From contig CAZEJR010000036.1 of assembly GCA_964512675.1 (NCBI GenBank), positions 1 through 11,935 of the forward strand: DNA of 11,935 nucleotides. The letters are read 5' to 3'. This DNA is from A07HB70 sp964512675 (GTDB taxonomy: Archaea; Halobacteriota; Halobacteria; Halobacteriales; Haloferacaceae). The position numbers were made by a program, and so were the translations under genes. How positions within the stretch are numbered: the first letter of the stretch is position 1; the number at the start of each line of letters is the position of its first letter. The notes beneath the pieces were generated by a model, which saw only the letters and a program-made list of their open reading frames with translations, had not been told where the DNA came from and made no database searches. This document shows positions 1 to 5,916 of this stretch, piece by piece.

Positions 1-1022
1 TCGCCTCGCGCGACGTCGTCTCCCGCGCCGAGCTGACGGAGGTCAACGAGGGGCGGGGCATCGAGGACGAGTACGTCCACCTCGACATGCGCCACCTGGG
101 CGAGGAGCGGATCACCGACCGTCTCGAGAACATCCTCCACCTCGCGGAGGACTTCGAGGGCGTCGACGGGCTCGAGGAGCCGATGCCGGTCAAGCCCGGC
201 CAGCACTACGCGATGGGCGGCGTCGAGGCGAACGAACACGGCGAGACGGTCGTCTCCGGCCTGTACGCCGTCGGCGAGTGTGCCTGTGCCTCGGTCCACG
301 GCTCGAACCGCCTCGGCGGTAACGCCCTGCCGGAGCTGATCGTCTTCGGCGCGCGCGCCGGGCGTCACGCCGCGGGCGGCGAGTTCGACCCCGCGCAGAT
401 CACCGTCGGCGAGACGGAGGACAGCGAGGTCGGCTCGGTCGAGTCGCCGGTCGCGCTCGGCGAGGCCGGTCTCTCCAGCGCCGACGTGGCCGCCGACGGC
501 GGCACGGCGGCTGCGCCCGGCGGCACCGCGGGCGGCCCGGACGAGACGGTCCAGCGTGCGGTCGAGCGCGAGCAGGCCAGAGTCGACCGCCTGCTGACGA
601 AGGAGGAGGGGGTCAACCACGCGGAGGTCCGCGCCGACGTCCAAGGGACGATGACGCGGAACGTCAACGTGTTCCGCGAGAGAGAGCGCCTCAAGACCGC
701 CCTCGCGGACATCCGCGAGGCCCGTGAGCGCTACCAGGACGTCTCCGTCTCCGACCCGTCGCGGACGTTCAACACCGACCTGATCCACACGATCGAGACG
801 CGGAACGTCCTGGATCTCGCGGAGGCGATCACGCTCGGTGCGCTCGCGCGCGACGAGTTCCGTGGCGCTCACTGGCGAAAGGAACACCAGGAGCGAAAGG
901 ACGACGAGTGGCTCAAACACACGATGCTGACGTGGACGGACGGCGAGCCGCGACTCTGGTACAAGCCGGTCGTCCTCGACGGCGAGTCGAAGACGTACGA
1001 GCCAAAGTCCCGGAGCTACTGA
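1..1022 (+). CDS. sdhA: Succinate dehydrogenase flavoprotein subunit, C-terminal part (5' end outside the window)
   Basis: The reading frame is open from position 3 to the TGA at 1020-1022, so the gene enters from the left and the ATG at 87 is internal. The product oxidises succinate to fumarate in the TCA cycle and passes electrons through covalently bound FAD to the iron-sulfur subunit of complex II at the inner membrane face. Family landmarks appear in order: ASRDVVSR at 3-26 holds the catalytic arginine that acts as proton donor in this family; HYAMGG near 204-221 holds a substrate-binding histidine; GLYAVGECACASVHGSNRLG near 258-317 is the FAD and dicarboxylate signature. The C-terminal helical domain ends in KSRSY. 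A low-complexity Ala/Gly/Asp stretch at about 475-549 is probably a surface loop insertion. Fumarate reductase FrdA is the alternative, but in an aerobic haloarchaeon the dehydrogenase is likelier. The rest of the sdh operon should lie upstream. Confidence 0.95.
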   Translation, partial: ASRDVVSRAELTEVNEGRGIEDEYVHLDMRHLGEERITDRLENILHLAEDFEGVDGLEEPMPVKPGQHYAMGGVEANEHGETVVSGLYAVGECACASVHGSNRLGGNALPELIVFGARAGRHAAGGEFDPAQITVGETEDSEVGSVESPVALGEAGLSSADVAADGGTAAAPGGTAGGPDETVQRAVEREQARVDRLLTKEEGVNHAEVRADVQGTMTRNVNVFRERERLKTALADIREARERYQDVSVSDPSRTFNTDLIHTIETRNVLDLAEAITLGALARDEFRGAHWRKEHQERKDDEWLKHTMLTWTDGEPRLWYKPVVLDGESKTYEPKSRSY

Positions 1023-1031
1023 CCGCCGCCC

Positions 1032-1058
1032 TTAGGTACGCCGCGCTCGTCACGAGCG
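1032..1058 (+). promoter_or_regulatory. TATA-like element with a 15-base dyad just before a start codon
   Basis: A weak AT-rich element (TTAGGTA, about 1032-1038) lies 22-28 bases before the ATG at 1060, the spacing of a leaderless haloarchaeal promoter. Between them CGCTCGT (1044-1050) and ACGAGCG (1052-1058) form a perfect 7+1+7 inverted repeat ending one base before the ATG. It could be an operator over the transcription start, or an RNA hairpin if transcription reads through from sdhA. The sequence alone does not decide. Confidence 0.4.
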
Positions 1059-1059
1059 T

Positions 1060-1326
1060 ATGGACTGGCAGCGAGAGCGCGACGGGCTGGTACTCGTCGG
1101 CGTCGTCGTCGTTGTCCTCGTCGTTGCGGCGACGGGTCGTGGAGTCGGGATGGTCGCGACGTTCGTAGCGACGTTCCTCGGCGTCGTCGCCGCACTCCGC
1201 GTGGAGTCGGTGTTCAGAGCCGAACCGGGCGACGACGTCCACCGGGAGCGCCCCGCAGCGGCGTCGTCGACCGGTGTCGACCAGCCGCCCGCCACAGAGT
1301 CGACCCCCGAGGAGTCGACCGACTAA
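1060..1326 (+). CDS. Small two-helix membrane protein of unknown function
   Basis: The 88-residue product has a charged start (MDWQRERDG), a very hydrophobic Val-rich helix at about residues 10-25, a short basic and glycine turn, and a second hydrophobic helix at about 29-46. An acidic, Pro/Ser/Thr-rich soluble tail of about 40 residues ends in EESTD. This predicts a helical hairpin in the membrane with both ends on the same side. I do not recognise a family. It starts 37 bases after the sdhA stop and could be cotranscribed with it, although a TATA-like element lies at the right distance for its own leaderless start. Its TAA interlocks with the TAG of the opposite-strand gene at 1323-1326. 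Codon use is strongly G/C at third positions like its neighbours, which supports a real gene. Confidence 0.65.
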   Translation: MDWQRERDGLVLVGVVVVVLVVAATGRGVGMVATFVATFLGVVAALRVESVFRAEPGDDVHRERPAAASSTGVDQPPATESTPEESTD

Positions 1327-1799
1327 CCTCGACGCAGTTCGCCGTCGACCTCCTCGAGCAGCCCCCGTTCGACGGTCAGGTCGACGAGCCGCTCGCACTC
1401 CGACCGGTCGAGGTCGTACGCGCCGGCAACGAGGTCGACAGCCGCCGTGCGCGCTATCGGAAACTCGCGATTGCCGAGCAGCCGGAGCGCCCTGCGGTAG
1501 TCCGAGTCGCCGCGCTCGCTCGCGCCGAGGCCGCGCAGGCCCGTCGGCGGGTCGTCGCTGTCGTCGCTGTCGCCACAGCTGATCGTGCTCGGCCCGTCTA
1601 CCTCCTCCTCGTCGGTCGTCTCGCCGTCCCGGTCGAGTGTTACCGGTGGTACGCGCTCACCGTCGTCGCCGGCTGCACGACGCAGCCTAGCCAGCTTCCC
1701 GTCGCAGGCCGGACAGAGGGCGACCCTCGCGTCACCAACCGTACGTGCCCCCACGGTCCGCCCGGCGGCGCCGCAGAAGTAACACGAGCGCAGTTCCAC
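1323..1799 (-). CDS. Zinc-finger protein with acidic linker and C-terminal helical domain
   Basis: The 158-residue product starts VELRSCYFCG, with a zinc-binding CxxC at residues 6-9 paired with a second CPAC at 29-32; four cysteines of this kind normally bind one zinc. A very acidic disordered linker (about 48-95, with EEEVDG and DSDDSDD) follows. The C-terminal region (about 96-158) looks helical, contains LLGNREFPIARTAAVDL and ends in GLLEEVDGELRRG; it reads like a small winged-helix or helical bundle. Regulation of transcription or RNA binding is possible but is inference. The GTG start at 1799 is preferred because a TATA-like ATATAC lies 24-28 bases upstream and the frame before it is only chance open reading. 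Its stop overlaps the stop of the convergent membrane-protein gene. Confidence 0.7.
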   Translation of the reverse strand: MELRSCYFCGAAGRTVGARTVGDARVALCPACDGKLARLRRAAGDDGERVPPVTLDRDGETTDEEEVDGPSTISCGDSDDSDDPPTGLRGLGASERGDSDYRRALRLLGNREFPIARTAAVDLVAGAYDLDRSECERLVDLTVERGLLEEVDGELRRG

Positions 1800-1822
1800 G
1801 TCGTCAACTCGTCGCGGGGACG

Positions 1823-1827
1823 TATAT
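1823..1827 (-). promoter_or_regulatory. TATA-like element for the zinc-finger gene
   Basis: TATAT in a GC-rich surround lies 24-28 bases upstream of the GTG at 1799, the usual distance for a leaderless transcript. It is the main basis for choosing that start. Because it is nearly palindromic it might also drive rightward transcription toward the small gene at 1891, leaving a leader of about 40 bases. Confidence 0.5.
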
Positions 1828-1890
1828 CGGTCGTGGCGGAACGCTCGGGCAGACGCCGGTCGTCGCGGGACACGGTGACCGACCAGACGC

Positions 1891-2082
1891 ATGACGTCGT
1901 TCGAGGACCACGCCAGGTGGGCGAGCGTCGACGTCCCCGGCCCAGTCTGCGAGACACACCCGTTCGACGCCGGTCTCCGACTCTCCGTCGACCGTACGGT
2001 GGTGTACGAGGCGGGCCTGCTCGACGGATCGGTGGCACTCACGCCGCTCGACGACGGCCTCCGGGTCGAGGTCGCCGAGTGA
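1891..2082 (+). CDS. Small hypothetical protein (63 residues)
   Basis: A short frame from ATG to TGA fills the gap between the zinc-finger gene and the convergent aconitase gene, whose stop is one base away. The product (starting MTSFEDHARW) has no signal peptide, no membrane segment and no cysteine pair. Its pattern of short alternating hydrophobic stretches (LRLSVDRTVVYEAG, then SVALTPL and LRVEV) suggests a small beta-rich domain. I do not recognise the family. Third positions are almost all G or C, unlike the shadow frames here, which favours a real gene. No good TATA element stands at -27, so its start is uncertain; GGTGA at 1874-1878 is at most a weak ribosome binding site. Confidence 0.5.
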   Translation: MTSFEDHARWASVDVPGPVCETHPFDAGLRLSVDRTVVYEAGLLDGSVALTPLDDGLRVEVAE

Positions 2083-2083
2083 C

Positions 2084-4030
2084 TCAGGCGAACCGCTGTC
2101 GTGTGTGCTGGAGCTTCCCGCCGGCGACGAGCAGTTCCCGCTCGCGCTCGTTCGCGTCGAGGCGGGCGGTCGCCTCCCAGTCGTCGTTCACCCGGAGGGT
2201 GAACGCCTCGCGGCCCTCGTCGACGGCCCGGCGAACGTCGTCGACGAGCTCGACGTCGTCGCCCTGGTCGATCCGCTCGTAGGTCGTCTCGTCGATCGTG
2301 AGCGGGATCAGCCCGAAGTTGAACAGGTTGGCCCTGTGGATGCGGGCGAAGCTCCGTGCGAGGACGCCCTCGACGCCGAGGTACATCGGACAGAGGGCGG
2401 CGTGTTCGCGCGACGAGCCCTGGCCGTAGTTCTCGCCCGCGACGATGACCCCGCCGTCGGCGGTGGCGGCGCGCTCTGCGAAGGTCGGGTCGACGCGCTT
2501 GAGCGTGTGCGTCGACAGCTCCGGGATGTTCGAGCGAAGCACCGACACCTCCTGTGTTCCGGGAATGATGTGGTCGGTCGTGATGTTGTCCGGCATCTTC
2601 AGCAGGGCCGGTCCGCCGAGGTCGGAGCCGAGCGGGTCGCCGAGCGGCATCGCCTCGATGTTCGGCCCTCTCACCAGCCCGTCGTCGACTGCCTCCTCCG
2701 GCCGGATGAGGTCGCCGTCGCTCGCGCCGATGTACGCCTCTGGCATCTCGAAGCCGGGCGCCTCTATCGCCTCGAGGTCGTCGGCGAGGTCCCGCGGGTC
2801 GACGATCTCGCCGGCGATCGCCGCCGCCGCGGCCACCTCGGGCGAGCAGAGGTAGACGGCGTCTTCCTCCATCCCCGACCGGCCCTCGAAGTTGCGGTTG
2901 AACGTCCGGAGCGACACCGAGTCGGAGGCCGGGACGTGCCCCGCGCCGATACAGGCTCCACAGGTCGCCTCGGATACGTTCACGCCGGCGGCCATCAGCT
3001 CGGCGGTCCAGCCGTCCCGCGCGAGCATCTCTGCGGCCTGTTTCGAGCCCGGCGCGACGATCGTCTCGGTCGTCGGGTCCGTCTGTCGCCCCTCGAGGAG
3101 GCGGGCGACCGGGAGCACGTCCTCGTAGGCGCCGTTCGTACAGGAGCCGACGATCACCTGGTCGACGTCGGTGCCGGCGACCTCCCGGACCGGCACGACG
3201 TTGTCGGGCATCGACGGCGCGGCGATCAGCGGCTCGATCGACGAGAGGTCGACGACGATCTCGTCGGCGTACTCGGCGCCCTCGTCTGGGGTGATCTCGA
3301 CGTAGTCCTCCTCGCGGCCGAGGCGGGCGAGGAACTCCCGTGTTCGCTCGTCCGTCGGGAACACTGACGTGGTCGCGCCGAGCTCCGTCCCCATGTTCGT
3401 GATCGTCGTCCGCTCGTGGGCCGAGAGCGCCTCGACGCCGGGACCGGTGTACTCGAACACCTTCCCGACGCCGCCTTTCACCGAGAGCCGGCCGAGCAGC
3501 TCGAGGACGACGTCTTTCGCGGTCGCCCACTCGTCGAGTTCGCCCTCCAGTCGGACGTTCACGACCTCCGGCATCTCGACGTAGTACGGCGCACCGCCCA
3601 TCGCGGCGGCGATGTCGAGACCGCCGGAGCCGATGCCGATCTGTCCGAGTCCGCCCGCAGTCGGGGTGTGGCTGTCCGCGCCGAGGATCACCTTGCCGGG
3701 CGCGGTGAAGTTCTCCTTGTGTACCTGGTGACAGATCCCGGTCCCGGGGCGGGCGAAGTGTGCGCCGTACGTGCCCGCCGCCGAGCGGAGGAACCGGTGG
3801 TCGTCTGAGGTGCGGTAGTCGGTCTGGTAGGTCTGGTGGTCGCAGTGCTGGACCGCCTCGTCGACTTTGACCTCGTCGAGGCCGATCGCCTCGAACTGGA
3901 GCCAGACCATCGGCCCGGTCATGTCGTGGACGAGCGTCTGGTCGACCTCGATCCCGATCTCCTCGCCGGGTTCGAGGTCGCCCTCGACGAGGTGGTCGTC
4001 GAGGATCTGTTCCGTGACAGTTCCTGACAC
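2084..4030 (-). CDS. acn: Aconitate hydratase
   Basis: The product (648 residues) isomerises citrate to isocitrate through cis-aconitate in the TCA cycle, using a [4Fe-4S] cluster in the cytoplasm. Numbering from the GTG start: HQVHKENF at 101-108 and GADSHT at 117-122 are active-site motifs; the cluster cysteines are in GSCTNG (C297) and CGACIGAG (C357 and C360); NRNFEGR at 378-384 is present. The C-terminal swivel domain carries DNITTDHIIPG from 481 and the GENYGQGSSREHAA loop at 532-545. All key residues are intact. An in-frame ATG at 4075 would add 15 residues, but it lies upstream of the TATA-like element at 4056-4061; the GTG at 4030 is about 28 bases downstream of that element and gives a start (VSGTVTEQILDDHLVEG) in line with haloarchaeal aconitases. 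The family also includes homoaconitase and isopropylmalate isomerase, but the length and motifs fit aconitase. Confidence 0.93.
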   Translation of the reverse strand: MSGTVTEQILDDHLVEGDLEPGEEIGIEVDQTLVHDMTGPMVWLQFEAIGLDEVKVDEAVQHCDHQTYQTDYRTSDDHRFLRSAAGTYGAHFARPGTGICHQVHKENFTAPGKVILGADSHTPTAGGLGQIGIGSGGLDIAAAMGGAPYYVEMPEVVNVRLEGELDEWATAKDVVLELLGRLSVKGGVGKVFEYTGPGVEALSAHERTTITNMGTELGATTSVFPTDERTREFLARLGREEDYVEITPDEGAEYADEIVVDLSSIEPLIAAPSMPDNVVPVREVAGTDVDQVIVGSCTNGAYEDVLPVARLLEGRQTDPTTETIVAPGSKQAAEMLARDGWTAELMAAGVNVSEATCGACIGAGHVPASDSVSLRTFNRNFEGRSGMEEDAVYLCSPEVAAAAAIAGEIVDPRDLADDLEAIEAPGFEMPEAYIGASDGDLIRPEEAVDDGLVRGPNIEAMPLGDPLGSDLGGPALLKMPDNITTDHIIPGTQEVSVLRSNIPELSTHTLKRVDPTFAERAATADGGVIVAGENYGQGSSREHAALCPMYLGVEGVLARSFARIHRANLFNFGLIPLTIDETTYERIDQGDDVELVDDVRRAVDEGREAFTLRVNDDWEATARLDANERERELLVAGGKLQHTRQRFA

Positions 4031-4055
4031 ACTAACTCCTGACCGGGGTGTCGGT

Positions 4056-4061
4056 CTTAAC
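4056..4061 (-). promoter_or_regulatory. TATA-like element of the aconitase gene
   Basis: On the minus strand the sequence reads CAGTTAAGAC, an AT-rich core in GC-rich DNA, 26-31 bases before the GTG at 4030. This spacing is that of a leaderless promoter and decides the start in favour of GTG over the ATG at 4075. Confidence 0.6.
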
Positions 4062-4147
4062 TGTGTCGTGTCCACCGCCGAGGAGGTGGTCTCGTGTCGC
4101 GGCGGGCCGCCGGCAGCCGTCGTTGCTCACGTTCGCCCGCGGCAGAC

Positions 4148-4221
4148 AGCCAGGAGTGGGATTCGAACCCACGGATTCTCGATTACAAGTCGAGCGCATG
4201 AACCGCCCATGCTCTCCTGGC
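4148..4221 (-). tRNA. tRNA-Thr (anticodon TGT)
   Basis: The 74-base gene folds into a full cloverleaf. The acceptor stem is GCCAGGA with TCCTGGC, followed by discriminator T; no CCA is encoded. The anticodon stem CTCGA/TCGAG closes the loop CTTGTAA, giving anticodon TGT, which reads ACA-type threonine codons. The variable region is five bases and the T arm is GTGGG-TTCGAAT-CCCAC. The D arm is odd: GCATG pairs with CATGC, a five-base-pair stem with a seven-base loop containing GG, and position 8 is G and not T with G at position 14, so the usual U8-A14 pair is absent. The gene lies between acn and the acetyltransferase gene on the same strand. A possible TATA-like TACAAG stands about 25-31 bases upstream, inside the acetyltransferase 3' end. 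Confidence 0.95.
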
Positions 4222-4235
4222 GCGTGTAGGGCGTA

Positions 4236-4721
4236 TCAGCCGTCGCTTGTATCGGTGTCGTTTGTCAGCTGTCGCTCCATCTCGACGCGGCGTGTCTCGT
4301 AGCCGCGCCGGCGGTAGAGCCGCCGCGCCGCCTCGTTTGCCGCGAGCGCCTCGACGGCGACGGCGGCTGCGCCCGCCTCGATCAGTGCCCGTTCCGCGGC
4401 GTCGAGGAGCCGGCCTCCGAGGCCGTCGCCGCGCCACCCGGGCGCGACGTAGAGGTCGTGAACTAGCCCCCGCGTCAGGTCCTGTTCGTACCGCCCGCGC
4501 TCTATCTCGAAGGTGACGAACCCGACGACGCCGTCGGCGTCTGCGACGCGCAGGCCGTCCGTGGCGACCTGCCGAGCGAGGGCGTCCCGCGCGGTCTCGC
4601 GGTTGTCGCCGGCGACGAGGTGCGAGCCGTGCCGACGCTGGTCGGCGGCGAGGTCGACCCACAGGTCCGCGAGCGGCTCGAGGTCGCCGGGGCGGGGGTC
4701 GCGGACCGTGGCAGTCGGCAC
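4236..4721 (-). CDS. GNAT-family N-acetyltransferase
   Basis: The 161-residue product is a single GNAT domain that would transfer an acetyl group from acetyl-CoA to an amine; the acceptor is unknown. Motif A is at about 88-115, with LYVAPGWRGDGLGGRLLDAA; R97-GDG-LG matches the R/QxxGxG/A loop that binds the CoA pyrophosphate. Motif B, NEAARRLYRRRGYE at 129-142, has the usual Asn and Tyr residues. The N-terminal half (RDPRPGDLEPLADLW) is the common GNAT start. Length is typical. The start is a GTG at 4721 with a weak ATTGAA element 27-32 bases upstream. It is divergent from livH across 82 bases and ends 14 bases before the tRNA-Thr gene. RimI-like protein acetylation and small-molecule acetylation are both possible. 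Confidence 0.88.
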   Translation of the reverse strand: MPTATVRDPRPGDLEPLADLWVDLAADQRRHGSHLVAGDNRETARDALARQVATDGLRVADADGVVGFVTFEIERGRYEQDLTRGLVHDLYVAPGWRGDGLGGRLLDAAERALIEAGAAAVAVEALAANEAARRLYRRRGYETRRVEMERQLTNDTDTSDG

Positions 4722-4747
4722 AGTCGCCAGCCACGCCGTGCACCGAC

Positions 4748-4753
4748 TTCAAT
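4748..4753 (-). promoter_or_regulatory. Weak TATA-like element for the acetyltransferase gene
   Basis: ATTGAA on the minus strand lies 27-32 bases before the GTG at 4721. It is a weak match, supported mainly by position. Confidence 0.35.
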
Positions 4754-4768
4754 CCGACCACACGGAAG

Positions 4769-4775
4769 AGTTAAC
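4769..4775 (+). promoter_or_regulatory. TATA-like element of the liv transporter operon
   Basis: AGTTAAC in GC-rich DNA lies about 29-35 bases before the ATG at 4804, so the transcript should have a leader of only a few bases. No ribosome binding site precedes livH, in line with this. ACGGCCGT, an eight-base palindrome at 4787-4794, sits between the element and the start and is a possible but weak operator candidate. Confidence 0.5.
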
Positions 4776-4803
4776 ACCGAACCGGAACGGCCGTCATGAC
4801 AGT

Positions 4804-5916
4804 ATGGGCATCGCGGAGACGTACTCGCGGGGGCGTCGCCTCGCGACACAGAACCCGGTCGGCGTCGTCGTCGCAGCGGCGACTGTCCTGCTCGTGGTCG
4901 ACCTCGTCGGCGCGCTCGCGACCGGCGGCGTCGCGGTATCGCGGGTCGGTCGGCTCGTCTGGGACGGGCTGATGCGCGGACTGGTCATCGGCCTCGCCGG
5001 TATCGGGCTGTCGATGACGTACAGCATCCTCGGGTTCGCAAACTTCGCCCACGGCGACTACACGACCAGCGGGGCGTTTGCCGGGTGGGCGACGACCTAT
5101 CTCCTCGCCGGACTGGGCCGGGCCGACGTCGGCTCGCTCCTCCTCGTCGGCGCCGGCGGCTCGGTGTTCGGCGCACAGCTCGGTGTCGGAGTCGTCTCGA
5201 CGCCGCTCGCGGTTGTCGCCGGGCTCCTCGTCTCGGCGGTCGCCGCCGTGACGCTGGCGCTCGCGGTCGACCGCGTCGCCTTCCGGCCTCTCCGTGGCGA
5301 GAGCGGTATCGCCCTGCTCATCACCAGCATCGGCGTCGCGTTCGCGCTCCGGAACCTGATCCAGTTCGTCTTCGGCCCGGCCCGCCGCGGCACGACGGAC
5401 GCGGGGTCGGTGCCGACGGTCACCGTCCCGCTCGTCGACGGGAGCCTGAACGTGAGCGCACACGACGCCACACTCCTGCTCGTCTCCGGTTGCCTGATGG
5501 TCGGCGTCCACCTCCTGCTCCAGCGGACGAAACTCGGCAAGGCGATGCGTGCGATGTCGGACGACCGCGACCTGGCGCGTGTCACCGGCATCCCGACCGA
5601 GCGGGTCGTCACCGCGACGTGGGTCATCGGTGCCGCGCTGACCGGCGTCGCGGGCTACGTCCTCGTGCTCTGGAAGGGGACGGTCACGTTCAACGACGGC
5701 TGGCTGCTCCTCCTCCTCATCTTCGCCGCGGTCATCCTCGGCGGCATCGGCTCCATCTACGGCGCCATCGTCGGCGGAATCGTAGTCGGGATGACCGCCT
5801 CGCTCGCCGCCGTCTGGATTCCCCAGTCGTTCGCCCGTGCGGCCGCGTTCGTGGTGATGATTCTCGTCTTGCTCGTCCGACCGACCGGTATCTTCGGGGG
5901 GCGGTCGACGGCGTGA
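4804..5916 (+). CDS. livH: Branched-chain amino acid-type ABC transporter permease, LivH family
   Basis: The 370-residue integral membrane protein is one of two permease subunits of a HAAT-family importer for hydrophobic amino acids or amides. The hallmark stretch ILGFANFAHGDYTTSGAF (75-92) follows the first family-type helix, and the cytoplasmic ATPase-contact segment RAMSDDRDLARVTGIPTERV (249-268) matches the LivH equivalent of the EAA loop. About eight or nine hydrophobic segments are visible, with the last ending in LLVRPTGIFGG, the usual LivH C-terminus. It is about 60 residues longer than E. coli LivH because of an N-terminal extension with an extra hydrophobic segment (18-40) and a longer loop at 105-130. 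The ATG at 4804 fits the promoter; the longer open frame to the left overlaps the divergent gene and is rejected. The stop overlaps the livM start. Substrate cannot be read from the sequence. Confidence 0.92.
   Translation: MGIAETYSRGRRLATQNPVGVVVAAATVLLVVDLVGALATGGVAVSRVGRLVWDGLMRGLVIGLAGIGLSMTYSILGFANFAHGDYTTSGAFAGWATTYLLAGLGRADVGSLLLVGAGGSVFGAQLGVGVVSTPLAVVAGLLVSAVAAVTLALAVDRVAFRPLRGESGIALLITSIGVAFALRNLIQFVFGPARRGTTDAGSVPTVTVPLVDGSLNVSAHDATLLLVSGCLMVGVHLLLQRTKLGKAMRAMSDDRDLARVTGIPTERVVTATWVIGAALTGVAGYVLVLWKGTVTFNDGWLLLLLIFAAVILGGIGSIYGAIVGGIVVGMTASLAAVWIPQSFARAAAFVVMILVLLVRPTGIFGGRSTA

Noticed and set aside
2105..3367. 420-codon open frame on the plus strand
   Set aside because: It is antisense to the core of aconitase, whose motifs are complete. 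High-GC genes often leave the opposite strand free of stops. Its product has no recognisable motif.
1800..3530. Leftward frame joining the zinc-finger gene to a long Arg-rich N-terminal region
   Set aside because: The upstream part is an out-of-frame shadow of aconitase, with extreme Arg and Gly content. The promoter-like element supports a start at 1799.
4148..4221. tRNA gene as an integration site of a mobile element
   Set aside because: No integrase, no partial tRNA repeat and no change in composition was seen around either tRNA gene.
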